Shown: positions 47,612 to 60,427, counted from the stretch's first letter. The stretch: 64,000 nt of DNA from Cymodocea nodosa (GCA_036874045.1 JAZBRI010000003.1:18887501-18951500), one strand, 5' to 3'. Numbers and translations are program-made. Notes: generated by a model from the letters alone, not told the origin.

Positions 47612-48957
47612 TGAAAGGTCCTCAAGATTTTGATAATGCAAAAATCAATGTGAGGTATCAAATTGTATTTCTCAAGTATAATAGTACTGCAAAAGAGCAG
47701 AAGATGATACAGATAGCTTAGAGTTTGCTGCAAATGATAAAAAGGACTTTGAAAGGTTACCAGGCTTAACTATCCGGAAGAGACAGAATTTCGATAAGTT
47801 ACCAGACCTAAGTATCTGATGAATTAAGCTTTAAGCAGTAGAATCATCATCAGACAGTTAGAGGAGTATCTATCCGAAATTACAAAACCTTAGGAAGGTT
47901 TTAAAGATAGTTGGCTGAATGATCAGAGAGTTAAGGTGCTAACTATCCGAAAGCTCAAGGAAAATTAGAAAGTTAGGAAGGCTAACTATCCAAAACTTAA
48001 GTCATTGAATTTTCCACATGTAGAAATCTAGACAGAAGCTTAAAGGGATTTTTTGAAGAGATAGAAAGTTAACTATCCGAAAATCAAGATGTTTCGGTAG
48101 GTTATAGATTTAAGTATCCGAAACTTAAGTTATTCTTTTATGCATGTGCCGAAATATGAAAGCAATTGGAAACTTAAAGAAGGAAATTAGAGGGTTACTG
48201 TAGCTAACATTTCGATGAGTTACAGTTACAAGTATCTGATCTTATGACACCTCATGTGTACGACTTGAAATCCTATGTGGCAAAGAAACTTAAGTGACTT
48301 TTCGGTAAGTTACAAGTATTCTTCAGAGAGTTACATCGTTAAACCTCCAAAAAACCCAAAAAATCAGAAGGGTATCTTGAAATACCTCCCTAAACAGTAA
48401 CTTACCATATTTGGGTCTGAAATCTTACCAAGTACAGTAGAATACATCCGTTGGAGGAAAATATGATCGTTACACATAATAGTATATATACAAGCAATAG
48501 ACAACAGAATCAACTAGCTTTTTGTTCATACAAATCTATACACCAAGCTGAACAGAAGAAAGTCTTCGAGATCAAATCATCATCAGCATATACAGACTCA
48601 AATTTAGAAGCTCTCCAAGCACTCAACTCTGATACATTCTAACAAGTGTTTTACTGAAGTACATGAATTAAAAACTTCAGTGAAAGGTTGGTTGGAGCTA
48701 CGACCTGAAAGCTCAATCAGATTGGTTGGTTCTTACTTTAACTTGAAAGCAAGTGTTTGTAAGTCTGTGAAAGATTAGTGAAGCCCAAGTATCCCTTGGG
48801 GGTGGACTAGCCGTTAGTGGTGAACCACCTAAAAATCTTGTGTGCATTCTTTTTATTATGTGCCTGCTATTTTACATTGCCAATTATTCTTCCAATTGTT
48901 AAGAAACAAATATTATTACCATTCACCCCCCCTCTAGTAAGCCATCAGGTCCTAATA
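47612..48957 (+). repeat. 3' LTR of D2 (1.35 kb)
   Basis: Starts TGAAAGGTCCTC after the polypurine tract and ends CCATCAGGTCCTAATA after a C7 tract. The palindrome array is at 47755-48360 and TATATATAC at 48483-48491. It matches D1's LTR in reverse and the fragment 36613-37657. It abuts the L spacer at 48958. Confidence 0.88.
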
Positions 48958-50784
48958 GTTATTTGATATTTAAATTGTCCTATTCATTACATAATATTTT
49001 GGTTTGTTACAAAAGAGTTTAGAATTTAATTTCTTTATATTTAAAAAAAAATCAAGATATCTATTTTAGAATTATTGTTTACTAGTAGTTAAGAATTTAT
49101 GAAATTCTGATTTTTATTGAAGTCAATTTATTTAAGGAAAAATTCAGAAAAGGTTACTTAAGGAAAGTTGATTTAATTCAATATGAGTACCAACTATATT
49201 TTTGTTACTTATGTATATGCCATTATAGAGATTTTAACTAGAAAATACATAGAGAATATGTACCGTTTATTAAAGGAAAGTTATTAACATACTGTTAGAA
49301 AAAATAAGTCTTGCAGTTGACTCTTATTCAATTTACTATCTTGTTTTATTGTTTGTCTGCAATTACTTCATTAATTAATTCTGTTGGGGGATCTTAAACC
49401 CTAGTCACTTGAACTAACTAGTTTGGGATGTGCTAACTAAAAACTCATTTTACAAGTAATTTAGATTCTATTTTTTTTTAAAAAAAAAAAGGGTTACCTG
49501 TTGTCACTTATCATTGAGTAACTAATTATCTTTCCCTTAAGCAAGGGATTGTGATCACATAAAAAGATGATATTGTGGGAGGTAATACATAATATATATA
49601 TATATATGAAATTAAAAAATAATAATAATAAGGGGCAATGTACTCAAGCTTAGTTTATTTTACAAGTGTTATAATAATTCTACCATAATTTGTGCATATA
49701 ATCTTTGTTATTTTTCTTTGTTATTATCTATTCTTTACACATAAAGTAATGCATTTATTTTCTTAAGTTCGTATACTCATTATTGAATTCTTTTACTTTA
49801 CCTGAAGGTATATCTCTATGAAATTTCTTTTGTAAATTGAATAAAATAAAAGTTTGAAAGTCTAAATTGTTAAATCTACTACTTATTTTTGTATTTAACT
49901 TAAAAAAAAAGAGGGAGACAGGTCAAATCTATTGGAGCTTGGCAACCCAGTTTAAGTCAACTATTTGAACTTAGATGACAAACCTATTAGGGCTTGGCAA
50001 CCTAATATTATGTACGCCATAGTTTTTCTTTACTACATTTATGTAGGGGGAGAAAACAAAGAAAAACACTAGTAAGTTTAATCAAGTGCAATTATTCTAG
50101 AACTTATACTGATAAAACATTAGACTCATTCAGTTTGTTTAACATATAGTTATGTATTTCACTTGATATTTGCTATTTTATCTCACATATAGATAAATAA
50201 CCATCTAAGTTTTTCGTATCGTTTTGTTTTATTCTTCTACAAACTTCAATAGTTAGGTTTCTCTTTGAGTTTTTGTTTAACATTCTTATATTTTATCCTT
50301 TTAAGAAATTCGAACAATTATTCTTAAGTCTTCGACTTTTTTGCATATCCATCCGAGAAACTTGAACAGTTAACTTAGTATTATTATACTTTTATGAAAG
50401 ACTTAAAATATGATAATAACTATTCTAGTTTGTCATATAGTTATGTGTTTTACTGCTCATAAAACTTGAATAGTTATCATAAGTATTTGAGTTTTCTCAT
50501 TTTTACCTAGCCCATAGTTTTTTTTTTTACACGAATAGTTATGCTAAGTTTTCTACTTTTATAGGTTGTAAAACTCGTACAGTTATTGTAGGCATTCGAG
50601 TTATTTATCAGTAATGGATCTTATATTTATGATTTCAATGATTGAATCCGTTTATCTGTTTATAAACTCGAAGAGTTATAAATGTTTTATTGACAACCTT
50701 TCATGTTTCTACCTTAGTAAAACCCTAGTTTCACAATCTTTACTTCCACTAAGTTCTACAGTGAATAGCAAAGATTAATCAACA
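48958..50784 (+). other. Sirevirus L spacer: internal polypurine tract and U3-like block
   Basis: Noncoding. 49380-50080 matches 13105-13794 in reverse. A polypurine tract TATGTAGGGGGAGAAAAC lies at 50040-50057. From 50290 to 50680 there are half-sites of the same flavour as the F/L LTR: AAACTTGAATAGTTAT, TATTTGAGTTTT, CTCGTACAGTTATTG and CTCGAAGAGTTATAAAT. The accessory ORF follows. The block may be an internal promoter. No ORF of note. Confidence 0.55.
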
Positions 50785-53393
50785 ATGTCAAGATGTGGAA
50801 GAGGACATGATAGAATGACAAAAGTACAGAAAACAGAGATGGAACTACAAAAAATAGAAAGCAAGATCAACAACATTTACTCTAGGTATACTTTTTCAAA
50901 TGAAGTACTACATGAAATTAAAAAAGATGTTCAAGACGAGAAAAATTTCTGTTGGAAATTTATTAGAAACTATGCTAAGACACAGTTCAAACTAAAACAA
51001 ACCAAACTTTCTACATTACAAATATGGAAACATTACAACCAAACCCTAAGGTTGTTACAAGTTCTAGACAAGTACTTGAAAAATCAGTACAGTCTATTAC
51101 TTATTACAGAAAGAAATGGGGACCGATGGTAGAAAATGCCAATAGGGAATTAGAATCTTTGTATTCCTAACATTATTTTCCCTCGGCTATTTTAGATGAC
51201 ATACAAAAATTTATTACTAAATGGAAAACTACCATTTGGAAAATGGGCATTTGAAGTGAAGGACAAAAAGTTTATCAACTGAAAATGGCAAAGGTTGAGA
51301 GCTTAAAACTCTATATTCCATTATTGCAACCTAGGTAATTTGGTGAAGGATCGTCACGACCATAGCTGCCTTTAACAGGAGAAATAAAGCCAACATTAGA
51401 ACCTCTTGAACAACTTGAGACACTATAGACATATAGTTGGAAAAAGAAAAAGACAATAGAATATTTTAGACTAACTGTAGGTGTACAAGGTATATTGCAG
51501 CAAAGAGAAGAATCTTTGAAAAATGGAAAACTATGTTCCATTGCACAAGCTAGACAGGATTTTGTTTCAAGAATCTTAGTAGATGTGACAAATATTGGAT
51601 TAAAAGCATACACTTTAAGGTATTGTGCCACATTAGTGCATAATGTTTCTTTTAATACAATGGATAGTTTTTCACATCATGTTGCAAGCCAACACTCTTT
51701 TCCTATGGAAATAGAAAATGTAGGAAATTTTGATGATATATATACAAATGATATCAATTATGATGACATTTTTGATGACATAGACACTAAGTTTTTGAAT
51801 TTTAAAGATATTTCATTTGAAGAGGAATGTACAGATATTTTCCCTCTTATTGTATCTTCGATAGAGACTTTTAATTTTTGGTATAGTTGCTTATACTACA
51901 TTTTAGATATCCGGTTATGTCTGTTACAGTATATAGTATATTTGTTGATAAATATATATAATCAGCAAACTACACAGTTACAAATAGAATATGACATTGC
52001 TAATGTCTTAATTATAGAAATTTCAGAATTACAGAATGACTCTATTACACAGATAGATATAGAACATTCTTTTATACAAAGATAGTTGTTTCATAGATCA
52101 CTTATAGAAATAAATGTTGCTGATATAAAGCATACGATATTGACTGTTGATAATGATATAGAAATGTCAGTTGTTGATATGTTTGAAGAAGATCAAACAA
52201 AAACAGCTCAACATATTATTCATACGATCATATTAGATACTTCAAACATTTTTACAAGTTTTGATAGAAACTTCTCTAGTTCTGATAGATCTGAACATGA
52301 CGATGCTGCTAACAATATTGAAACTAGTCCTAGGTTAGAAAATCATGATAGGAAAATACCTAATCCTGAATAAAATTTAGAAGAAACTACATTATTATGG
52401 TTCAGAAATAGATCCTGTTATGAAAATATTCAAACATATAAAACTTTTATAGTTTTATATTCTAGACTAGTTAAGTTTGAAGGGATGGCACATATACGAG
52501 AAATGTTTGCATTTCAAGGCTTGTTGACTTTGCTTCCACAACAGCTAGGTCATCTTGTTATACTAGAACTCGTAAGTTGTTTTTACTCAAACTTAACAGT
52601 GGAAGATGGTATTCCTATTTCAAATATACAAGAATTAGATATATATTTAACTCTAGAAATACTTTATCAAGTACTTGGACTGAAAAATGAAAGAGTTAAA
52701 TTATTCGAAAGAAAATAGGTTTATCAATTGGGATGGGACATTAAAAGTTTAGCCAAAGATCCAATTGCCAACAATCAAATGAGATTATTAAATGATTTAA
52801 ATGGCCAAATATGTTTTATTGCGAAGATATTGCATGCTTCAAGTTTTCTGAGGTTTGGTCATGGAGTAGAGGTTGACAGATGCTGTCTTTATGCTACATA
52901 TTCATTGATTAACCATATACAGGTGAACAGGTATGATATTTTTATTTCTCATATTTTAAACTTGTAGAGTAAATTATTTTATGGTGATATAATTTTAAGA
53001 ATTGTGGCAAGTCAAATAGATATTACACCTTGGCCACAAAAAAGATTAAAGTCTAGATCTTTCTCTACAAAAGAACTTCACAAATACTAGGAAGTAGATA
53101 CACCTGTGATTTGACAGCAACAACAACAACAGGATAGGCAAACTCAATCACAGTAGCAACAACAACAGTCAACATAGTTTTCAGAACAACAGCAACATAC
53201 AGTACATGAACAACATCTAGGTATACATATAGATACACATATAGATTTACATACAAACATAAATACAGAATTCTTGCAGCAACCATCACAAGTTTCACAT
53301 TTAGATTTAAATCAAGCAATAATTGATCAGATCAACAGAGTAAGTATAGAAATTGCAAGGCAAATTTTAGATACTCTACTAAATATTTTTTGA
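50785..53393 (+). pseudogene. Accessory ORF of Sirevirus L
   Basis: Starts MSRCGRGHDRMTK, a shorter basic N-terminus than in S1, followed by a helical stretch (EIKKDVQDEKNFCWKFIRNY) that fits the S1-b protein. The middle is acidic and rich in Ile/Asp/Glu. The C-terminal domain (about 52480-53060) has MFAFQGLLTLLPQQ, SCFYSNL, EILYQVLGLKNERV, CFIAKILHASSFLRFG and CCLYATYSLINHIQVN. The Gln-rich tail ends IEIARQILDTLLNIF. Same family as 19325-21614 but well diverged, with the same order of parts. It is broken, with several breaks. No membrane segment seen. Confidence 0.6.
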
Positions 53394-53734
53394 AGACAAA
53401 GAGGCTTGTGAATATACACAAATTATGTATTGCATGATTTATTCATTGTAATTTGTTATCAAAAATTAATTATGTACTAAAATTGCATTATGTAAACTGT
53501 TTACTACATTTAATGTCATACACTTGTTTTCGACAATTCTTGTTTAAAATAGTTTTATTTAAATAGTTTATTTTTATCCACGAAAAGTTATGCATGTTTA
53601 AAAATTTCTTTTTGAATGATATATACTTGGCAAATTTCTTCCTTACATATTAGTTACTTTTTTATAATGCCAAAAGGGGGCGAAGAAAGATTATTTGACT
53701 TATTAGGTTTTGACATCATTAAAAAGGGGGAGAT
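53394..53734 (+). other. L 3' noncoding region and polypurine tracts
   Basis: AT-rich. Purine runs CAAAAGGGGGCGAAG (about 53671) and TTAAAAAGGGGGAGAT (about 53718) lead directly into the LTR start. Confidence 0.75.
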
Positions 53735-54066
53735 TGTTAGGAATTTTGTTTTGATGATGAATGCATTATTAAAGTTTATAAATAAGTCTAAATAATATTT
53801 TCTAAGTATAATAGTCACGTAATTAAAATATTAACAAGTTATCAGAAAGTTTCATTTAAAATTTTGGATAGTTAACTTTCGGATAGTTAAACTTTCAAAT
53901 AGTTAACGTTTTGATTTAGTCAAAGAGTTATATTAAAAACTTGTATAGTTATCTACACGTGTGTTTTTAATGTTTTAAGTTTTCATGTGTTTTTCATGTG
54001 CGTTCGGTAATGAAAATCAAAGAGTTAGATAAATGTTTGAGTTTTTATATGCATGGATAGATAACT
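53735..54066 (+). repeat. 3' LTR of L, beginning only
   Basis: Starts TGTTAGGAATTTTG after the polypurine tract. It contains GGATAGTTAACTTTCGGATA and other half-sites, and near 53990 joins the stretch also found at the start of the F fragment (37660). Homology with F fades near 54066. It may be the 3' LTR of the element whose 5' part is F. Confidence 0.7.
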
Positions 54067-54686
54067 ATTCGAGTACCTATAAAAGTTAACAGAATGCAAG
54101 AAAAAAATATATACATAGAAGTTAATACAAGGAGTAAGCTTAGAAGTTGCTAAGTGTTAACTCAACGAAGTAAGTTCGTTGAGTTAACCTTAACTCCACG
54201 ATGTCAATAATATAATATAAGGTCACTCTGTTGAGTTATCTATAACTCAACAAAGTTAGTTCGTGGAGTTAGCAACAATAACTGAAGTTTGTCCGTTGAG
54301 TTAACTGTAACTCAACGAGGTTAGTTCGTGGATTAAGCTAAATAGTTATTCTTTTAGCCACGAATGAAACTTCGTAGGTTTAGCGGTTACTAAAATTTGA
54401 AATTAGAAGTGACACACGTACCCATAAAAATAGGAACCACACTACACGTTACAAGACACGTTCTTGCAACGAGATTCATTTGTTTTATGGACGTGCATTA
54501 TAAATATAGAACAGAATGTTATTTACGAGTTACCAACACTTTCGAAAGAAAAGGAACTTCGTTGGGGAACTGGAAGGAGAAGCAGCTGATTCAACTTCAT
54601 CCATCAATAACTATTTACTAAGTATAAAGCTTCAGACTGGTATGTAATTAATCTTTTGTTAGTTTACTTTATGTTAAGAGTTTATG
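54067..54686 (+). promoter_or_regulatory. Leader/LTR region of gypsy element with TATA box
   Basis: Upstream of the gypsy gag. 54150-54345 holds four to five palindromic CGTTGAGTTA...TAACTCAACGA units, the same words as in the E and S1 LTRs. ACACGT boxes follow at 54415-54470, and TATAAATA at 54499-54506 with about 180 bases to the gag ATG at 54687. LTR borders are not clear and no tRNA-Asp-type primer site was recognised. Confidence 0.45.
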
Positions 54687-55576
54687 AGCACATGGATTCG
54701 TTCTCCTAGCACTAAACGATTAGTAAGAACACCTACATAAGATTATTCAACACAGAGACGTACTGAAAAATTTTCTGAATTAGACTTTAATGAAATCCAT
54801 AGGAGTGTAGCTAACCTTTCTTTAAAAGAGAATGAAGATATGGCTACTCCAGTAGAGAAACCATTAGGGGAAATTCTGTATCCTGAATTAGTTGATGAAC
54901 CTTCATGTATTCGATTGCCAAACTTTGAGGGAGATAGGTTTGAACTGAAATCTAATTATATTAGTCAATTGCCACATTTTCATGGATTAGAAAGAGAGGA
55001 TGCCTATTATTTCCTTAGAGAATTTAACGAAGCTTGTCAAATGATGAAAATGTCGAACATGAGTATTAATGCTATTAAACTTAAATATATCCCTTTTACT
55101 TTAAAAGACACAACTAAGAGATGGTTATATACTTTGTTGCTTGATTCAATTTCTACATGGACTGAATTTTACTTTGTTTCTTTAGAAAAATATTATCCAA
55201 CATAACAAACGATTAAAAAGAAGAAGGAAATATTAATGTGTAGCCAAAAATAGGGAGAATCATTCTAGAAATATTTTGAAATATTTAAAGATTTACTGAC
55301 TCAATGTCCACATCATGTAATGAGTAAAGCACAATTAATAGGTATAATTTATGAAGGCATAAATGTTTCAATAAAATCTTTATTAGAATCTACTTGTCAA
55401 AATGGAGTTTTAAAACTCTATAGTGAAGAAGCATGGGCATATTTAGAAAACTTTGCAAAAAGAACTACACAGTGGGAAAACTCAGTTGAAGCTATTACAG
55501 ATAAAAGAATATTGCCAAGGGGAATGCATGAAATAGATTCAAGTACTATGCTTGAAGTTAAATTAACTGAATTAAT
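54687..55576 (+). pseudogene. Gypsy (Athila/Tat-type) gag
   Basis: Gag of the OTA gypsy group: PELVDEPSCIRLP, FELKSNYISQLPHFHGLERE, FLREFNEACQMMKM, IKLKYIPFTLKDTTKRWLY, STWTEFYFVSLEKYYPT, then KAQLIGIIYEGI and AWAYLENFA. Such Gag builds the particle. It is interrupted at about 55576 by LTR E-e. It is broken, with a few breaks. Confidence 0.82.
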
Positions 55577-57178
55577 AGATAATTCAAATAGTGACCATTA
55601 AAATCTTTAAGTCTTTTGAACGAACCAATTTCAGTAAACTGTAAAACTAAAACAAACATAAAACAATCACAACACTGACAGGGATAACATTAATCACGAT
55701 ACAACACAAACAATACAACACTCAAATACAAAATACAAACACAGATAAGTTGTTTTTGGTATTTTTGTTTTAATATGAACATTGAAATGGGCGAAAGGTG
55801 AAATGTAAAGTAATCTCAATCGACAGTAAATACTTCCGTCACTACAGACGATGCGATTACACCACTGAAAATTTAACCACTTACAATTCTGTCTCTTCTC
55901 CCTATAGAATCGTAAGTCCAGAATTGCAAGATGCTCTCCTCTTCAGCATACAGGCATCAACCCGAAGTCAAAGCTAGAAGCTTTACAATCTCCTAAAATA
56001 TGAGTTGGCGCTTGGTGAAAATGGCTTCCCTTCCCGCGACGCGATCACTCCTCACAGTGGTTGTCAAGCACTATGTTTGGCTCAGAATCGACCTGACATC
56101 AAGAAAGTATCCTTACAGCCCTCTAATGGTTGGTGATTATGGTGGTTATGGTGGCTGGTGTGGTAATGTGGTGGTGATAATGTAGTGATAATGTGGTGGT
56201 GATAATGGTTGGTATGGTACTTCAGAGAATTGCCGACACTATTTGTAGAAAGCTCGGTGCTCCTCCTCTGTACACACTGGCCATACCCATCGATCACACA
56301 CACCTTACTTCTTTTTCTTCTTTTCTTTTATATTTCTTTAGTGGTAACTGCTTCTGCTTGAATGGTCGGTCGGATTTCCTTCATTCATATCAATGACGAT
56401 GCTTTCTTCTCCCTTCGACGAGTGAATTCCTACGTGATACATGCGATCGTGGTTTTTCCTTCCAACTGTCCTGTTTCTGCAACCGCTATAGTGGCATATT
56501 AGAAAATAAATAGTCCATGGAGTTACAGATAACTCAACGGACTTACCTCGTTGATTTAACTATAAAACACATGCATAAATTTAACTATTTGATGCTTAGG
56601 TGCATTTTCGGATACTTACAAACTTAACTATCCGATGCCCAGATGCATTTCGGATACTTACAGATAACTCACCGATATATAACTTAAGTAAATCTACTAG
56701 ATCTCGACACATGTCATTAGCAGTTTAATAATAAAAGAAACATTTCGGAGAGTTACAGGTCTAACTTTCCGATGCTCAGCTGCATTTCAGATAGTTACAA
56801 CTAACTCACCGAAAATTTACTTAAATCATGCATTATGGTTTCGACACGTGTACTTCAGGAAATAATAAAATATTATTTTAAAGCATAATTGTTTAGCAAT
56901 TTAAACATAATTATCTGATACATGTTCAGTATGTTAAACATAACTATCTGAAATATCAGAAATTTCGGATACTTAAGTATTTCACAACCTGCAACTTACT
57001 GACAGTTCAGAAATGTACTAAATTAACATTAATTCACCGAAATTAAGCAAATTCTTTAATTAAAGCTTATAATAGTGTAATTATAACATAATGACTTAAT
57101 TCTCATATGATAAGCTAAATATTATGCAATTAACCATCATTTAAACGTTAATATTATGCATTTTTTTCATTCTAAACA
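55577..57178 (-). repeat. LTR fragment E-e
   Basis: The minus-sense E LTR, closely like E-b. The start CTAAACA is at 57178, the palindromes at 56515-57010, TATAAAAG at 56325-56332, and a GGT/GAT-rich minisatellite at about 56137-56215. The downstream end is missing at 55577. It sits between gypsy gag and a piece of S1 LTR. Confidence 0.82.
56137..56215. repeat. GGT/GAT-rich minisatellite in E-e
   Basis: Imperfect repeats of TGGTGGTGATAATG-like units. The same place in E-b, E-c and E-d has fewer units, so the tract varies between copies. Confidence 0.7.
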
Positions 57179-57695
57179 CACATCTTCGGGGAAAAGCTCT
57201 CAGAAGGAAGAAAATTTAGTGAAGCATAAAAAAGTAAGATATATGTTACTGAAAATTTGAAGTATCAGATGGAAGAAAATTCAGTGAAGCAGAAAAGGTT
57301 AGATTTACATCACTAAAGATTTAAAGTATTAGAAGAAAGCAAATTCGATGAACCAGAGAAAGACAAGATATTCGTCACTAAAGAATTGTTAAAGAAGAAA
57401 AAGGAGAAGAAGAAGAAGAAAGATCTTAAACAAGGAGAAATGTTTTAAATTTCTCAAATTAGTTTTCTCTATTTGTAGTTATGAAATTGTATAGATGAAG
57501 CATGGTATCGATATATAATTGCATCTACAATTTCTTAGGAGAATTGAATTGTATATTGTAATTGAAACCTTGAATAAAAATGATTTTATGAAAACAGTGT
57601 CTCGACTTGTTTTTGAGTTTTAAAGTTTCAATTATATTCGAAAATGTTGAAAAACACAATTCACCCCCCCTCTTATGTAGCCATACGATCCTACA
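57179..57695 (+). repeat. S1 LTR fragment (S1-d), downstream part
   Basis: The plus-sense end of an S1 LTR: repeated GAAGAAAATTCAGTGAAGCA phrases, a GAA tract near 57395-57425, the CACCCCCCCTCTTATG block and the end CATACGATCCTACA. The rest was displaced by E-e. It adjoins gypsy pol. Confidence 0.85.
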
Positions 57696-59991
57696 ACCTT
57701 AATAGACCTAGGTGTAGGTATAAATGTTATGCTTAGTGATATATTTGCATCCTTAGGATTAGAAGACTTAATCCCTACTAGAACTGTTATTCAATTAGCA
57801 GATAAAAGTATAAAATACCCTAGAGGAAAAATAGAAGATGTCCTAATTAAAATCAAGAACTTCATATATCCTATTGATATTGTGATTTTAGATTCCCAAC
57901 AAATTAAGCATCAAAATCATGAAAAATCTTTAATTTTGGGAAGGCCATTTTTAGCAACATCAGGGGCTATTATAAATTGTAAAAATGGAGTGATGAAGTT
58001 AGCATATGGTAATGAGGACATTCAATTAAACATTTTCAAACCAAAAAAGTTTGAGGAGTTAGAAATGTTCTTACATACTATAGACTTTTTAAAGGATGAA
58101 GGAGATATGTTAGATGATGTGATTCAAGAAGAATTAAATAGGCAACTAAATTCTAAAACTTTAGAAGTAAGTGAGAGCAAAGATGTAGATGGAGATCAAG
58201 AAGAGTGTAATATAGAAGATGAAAATGTTAAATTAGGAGCTCTAGCTTTTGATGGTCAACATTTAGATTTAAAACCTTTACCTCTTGAATTAACCTATAT
58301 ATTTCTGGAAGAAAAATGAACCTATCCAATCATTATTGCTTCAGAATTAAAAGATGTAGTAAAAACTTATAAAGGGGCAATAGGATGGACTATAGTTGAT
58401 ATAAAAGGGTTAAGTTCAACTATATGCTATCACCATATATATTTAGAAGAGAATGCTAAACTAGTTAGAATTCCTAAAAGGAGATTAAATCCAAACATTA
58501 AAGAAGTTGTTAGGAAGGAAATAGTGAAATGGTTAGATAATGATATAATTTATCCAATTTCTAATAGCTCATGGGTTAGTCCAATCTATGTAGTTCCCAA
58601 GAAATCAATATTAACAGTTATTAGGAATGAAAGTCAGGACTTGATACCTCCTAGAATTCAATCAGTCTAGAGAGTGTGTATAGACTATAGAAAGTTGAAT
58701 GATATGACTAGGAAACATCATTTTCCCTTACCTTTTATAAATAAAATGCTAGAGAAATTAGAAGGGTAAGAATATTTTTGTTTCCTAGACTGGTATTCAG
58801 GATATAACCAAGTTCTAGTAGCATTAGAGGATCAAGAGAAAACAACTTTCACATGTCCTAATAGAACTTATGCTTTTAAGAGGATGTCATTCAGATTATG
58901 CAATACACTAGCTACCTTTCAAAGGTGTATGCAAGGCATATTCATTTGAATGACTGAAGATTTTTTAGAAATATTTATGGATGATTTTAATGTATATGGA
59001 ACTTCATATGAAGTGTGTTTAAACAATTTGGACTAAGTATTAAAACGTTGTGTGGAAAAAAATCTAGTTCTAAATTGGGAAAAATGTCACTTCATGGTTA
59101 AACAAGGAATAGTCTTGGGACATGTTTCAAAGAAAGGGTTGGAAGTAGATAAAGCTAAAATAGAAGTAATTTCTAATCTACTAGAACCTAAATTAGTAAA
59201 AAATATTAGATCATTTCTGGGATATGTCGGATTTTATAGAAGATTCATTAAAGATTGTCGTAAAATAGCTAGACCTTTAACTAATCTATTGAAAGATGTT
59301 CCATTTAACTTTGATAAGAATTGCAAAGAAGCATTTTTCAAGCTTAAAACTAGCTTAATTTCAACTCCTATAATACAAGCATCTAATTGGAGCCATCCAT
59401 TTGAATTAATGTGCGATGCATCTGATTTTGCTATAAGAGTAGTGTTAGAACAAAAGATAGAAAAATCTCCTAGAGTGATTCATTATGCAAGCAAAACTAT
59501 AAATGATGCTCAAGTTAATTATACAACTACTAAAAAAGAACTATTAGCTATTGTGTTTACCTTAGAAAAGTCTAGATCATATCTAATTGGAGCTAAAGTG
59601 ATAGTATACACAGATCATTCAGCTTTAAAATACCTAATAGCAAAGAAAGAGACTAAACCTAGATTGATCCATTGGATATTGCTATTGCAAGAATTTGATC
59701 TAGAAATTAAAGATAAAAAAGTTTGTGAGAATGTAGTAGTAGATCATTTATCATGATTAAAAATAGAAAAATCAAACATTGAAATTAAGGATAATTTTCC
59801 TAATGAGCAATTAATGATCATAAACACAATGCCTTGGTATGTAGACGTAGTTAATTACTTAGTTACTAGTTTAACACCTAAAGATTGGAATAGATAGGAT
59901 AAGAAATTGTTCTTTTTAAGAGTAAAATATTATTATCAGGAAGACTCATACTTATTTAAGACATGTCCTAATTTGGTTTTAAGGAGGTTGT
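57696..59991 (+). pseudogene. Gypsy (Athila/Tat-type) pol: PR, RT, RNase H, start of INT
   Basis: Protease: DLGVGINVMLSDIF, IQLADKSIKYPRG, ILGRPFLATSGAI. RT (58430-59030): VRIPKRRLNPNI, VCIDYRKLND, HFPLPF, FLDWYSGYNQ and the catalytic block FMDDFNVYG. RNase H (59390-59756): [57 protein letters not shown]. Then the first part of integrase. There is no chromodomain in view. The order PR-RT-RH-INT is that of Ty3/gypsy. It is cut by element T at 59991. It is broken, with about eight breaks. Confidence 0.88.
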
Positions 59992-60359
59992 TGTGCAGAA
60001 AGATCAAACAAATGTGGAGCATCGAGGGGTGGTGTGGAGAAGAGATCAATATGGATGAGAAGAATGTGAGTGGAGAATTCAGAAGAACAACAAATTTACG
60101 TGGTTCCCCAACACGGGTACGTCCACGGGTGATCAATCTATCATGATTCCTAGCTATATGGTTGCTGGTACAAAGAAGGGGGAATACGAAATCTAGGGAT
60201 TTGGCTTGTTGGCCTTCCCTTGGACGAAGATGACCCCTTATATAGGGACAACGATGGGTGATACCCAAAAGACAAGTTTGCCCCTATACAAATTACCAAA
60301 AAAATACAACCATATACAATGACATATACATATACTTGATGGAAGACACACGCATCACA
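59992..60359 (-). repeat. 3' LTR of T (about 370 bp)
   Basis: The minus sense starts TGTGATGCGTGTGTCTTCC at 60359 after the polypurine tract and ends GATCTTTCTGCACA at 59992. It is short, as usual for Tork-like elements, and lacks the palindromes of the Sirevirus LTRs. Confidence 0.75.
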
Positions 60360-60373
60360 AATCTCCACCTTGT
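60360..60373 (-). other. Polypurine tract of T
   Basis: Minus-strand GACAAGGTGGAGATT, directly before the LTR start, with the AAGGTGGAGATT core common in Tork/TNT1-type elements. Confidence 0.75.
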
Positions 60374-60427
60374 CTTTCATCAATCTTCACCACGAACAAG
60401 TGATAGATCACCAAGACCCAGCGTGGG

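Noticed and set aside
50785-53393. Host nuclear gene instead of an element-borne ORF
   Set aside because: The same ORF type recurs in three copies, each between a Sirevirus spacer and a polypurine tract or LTR of that element, so it belongs to the retrotransposon.
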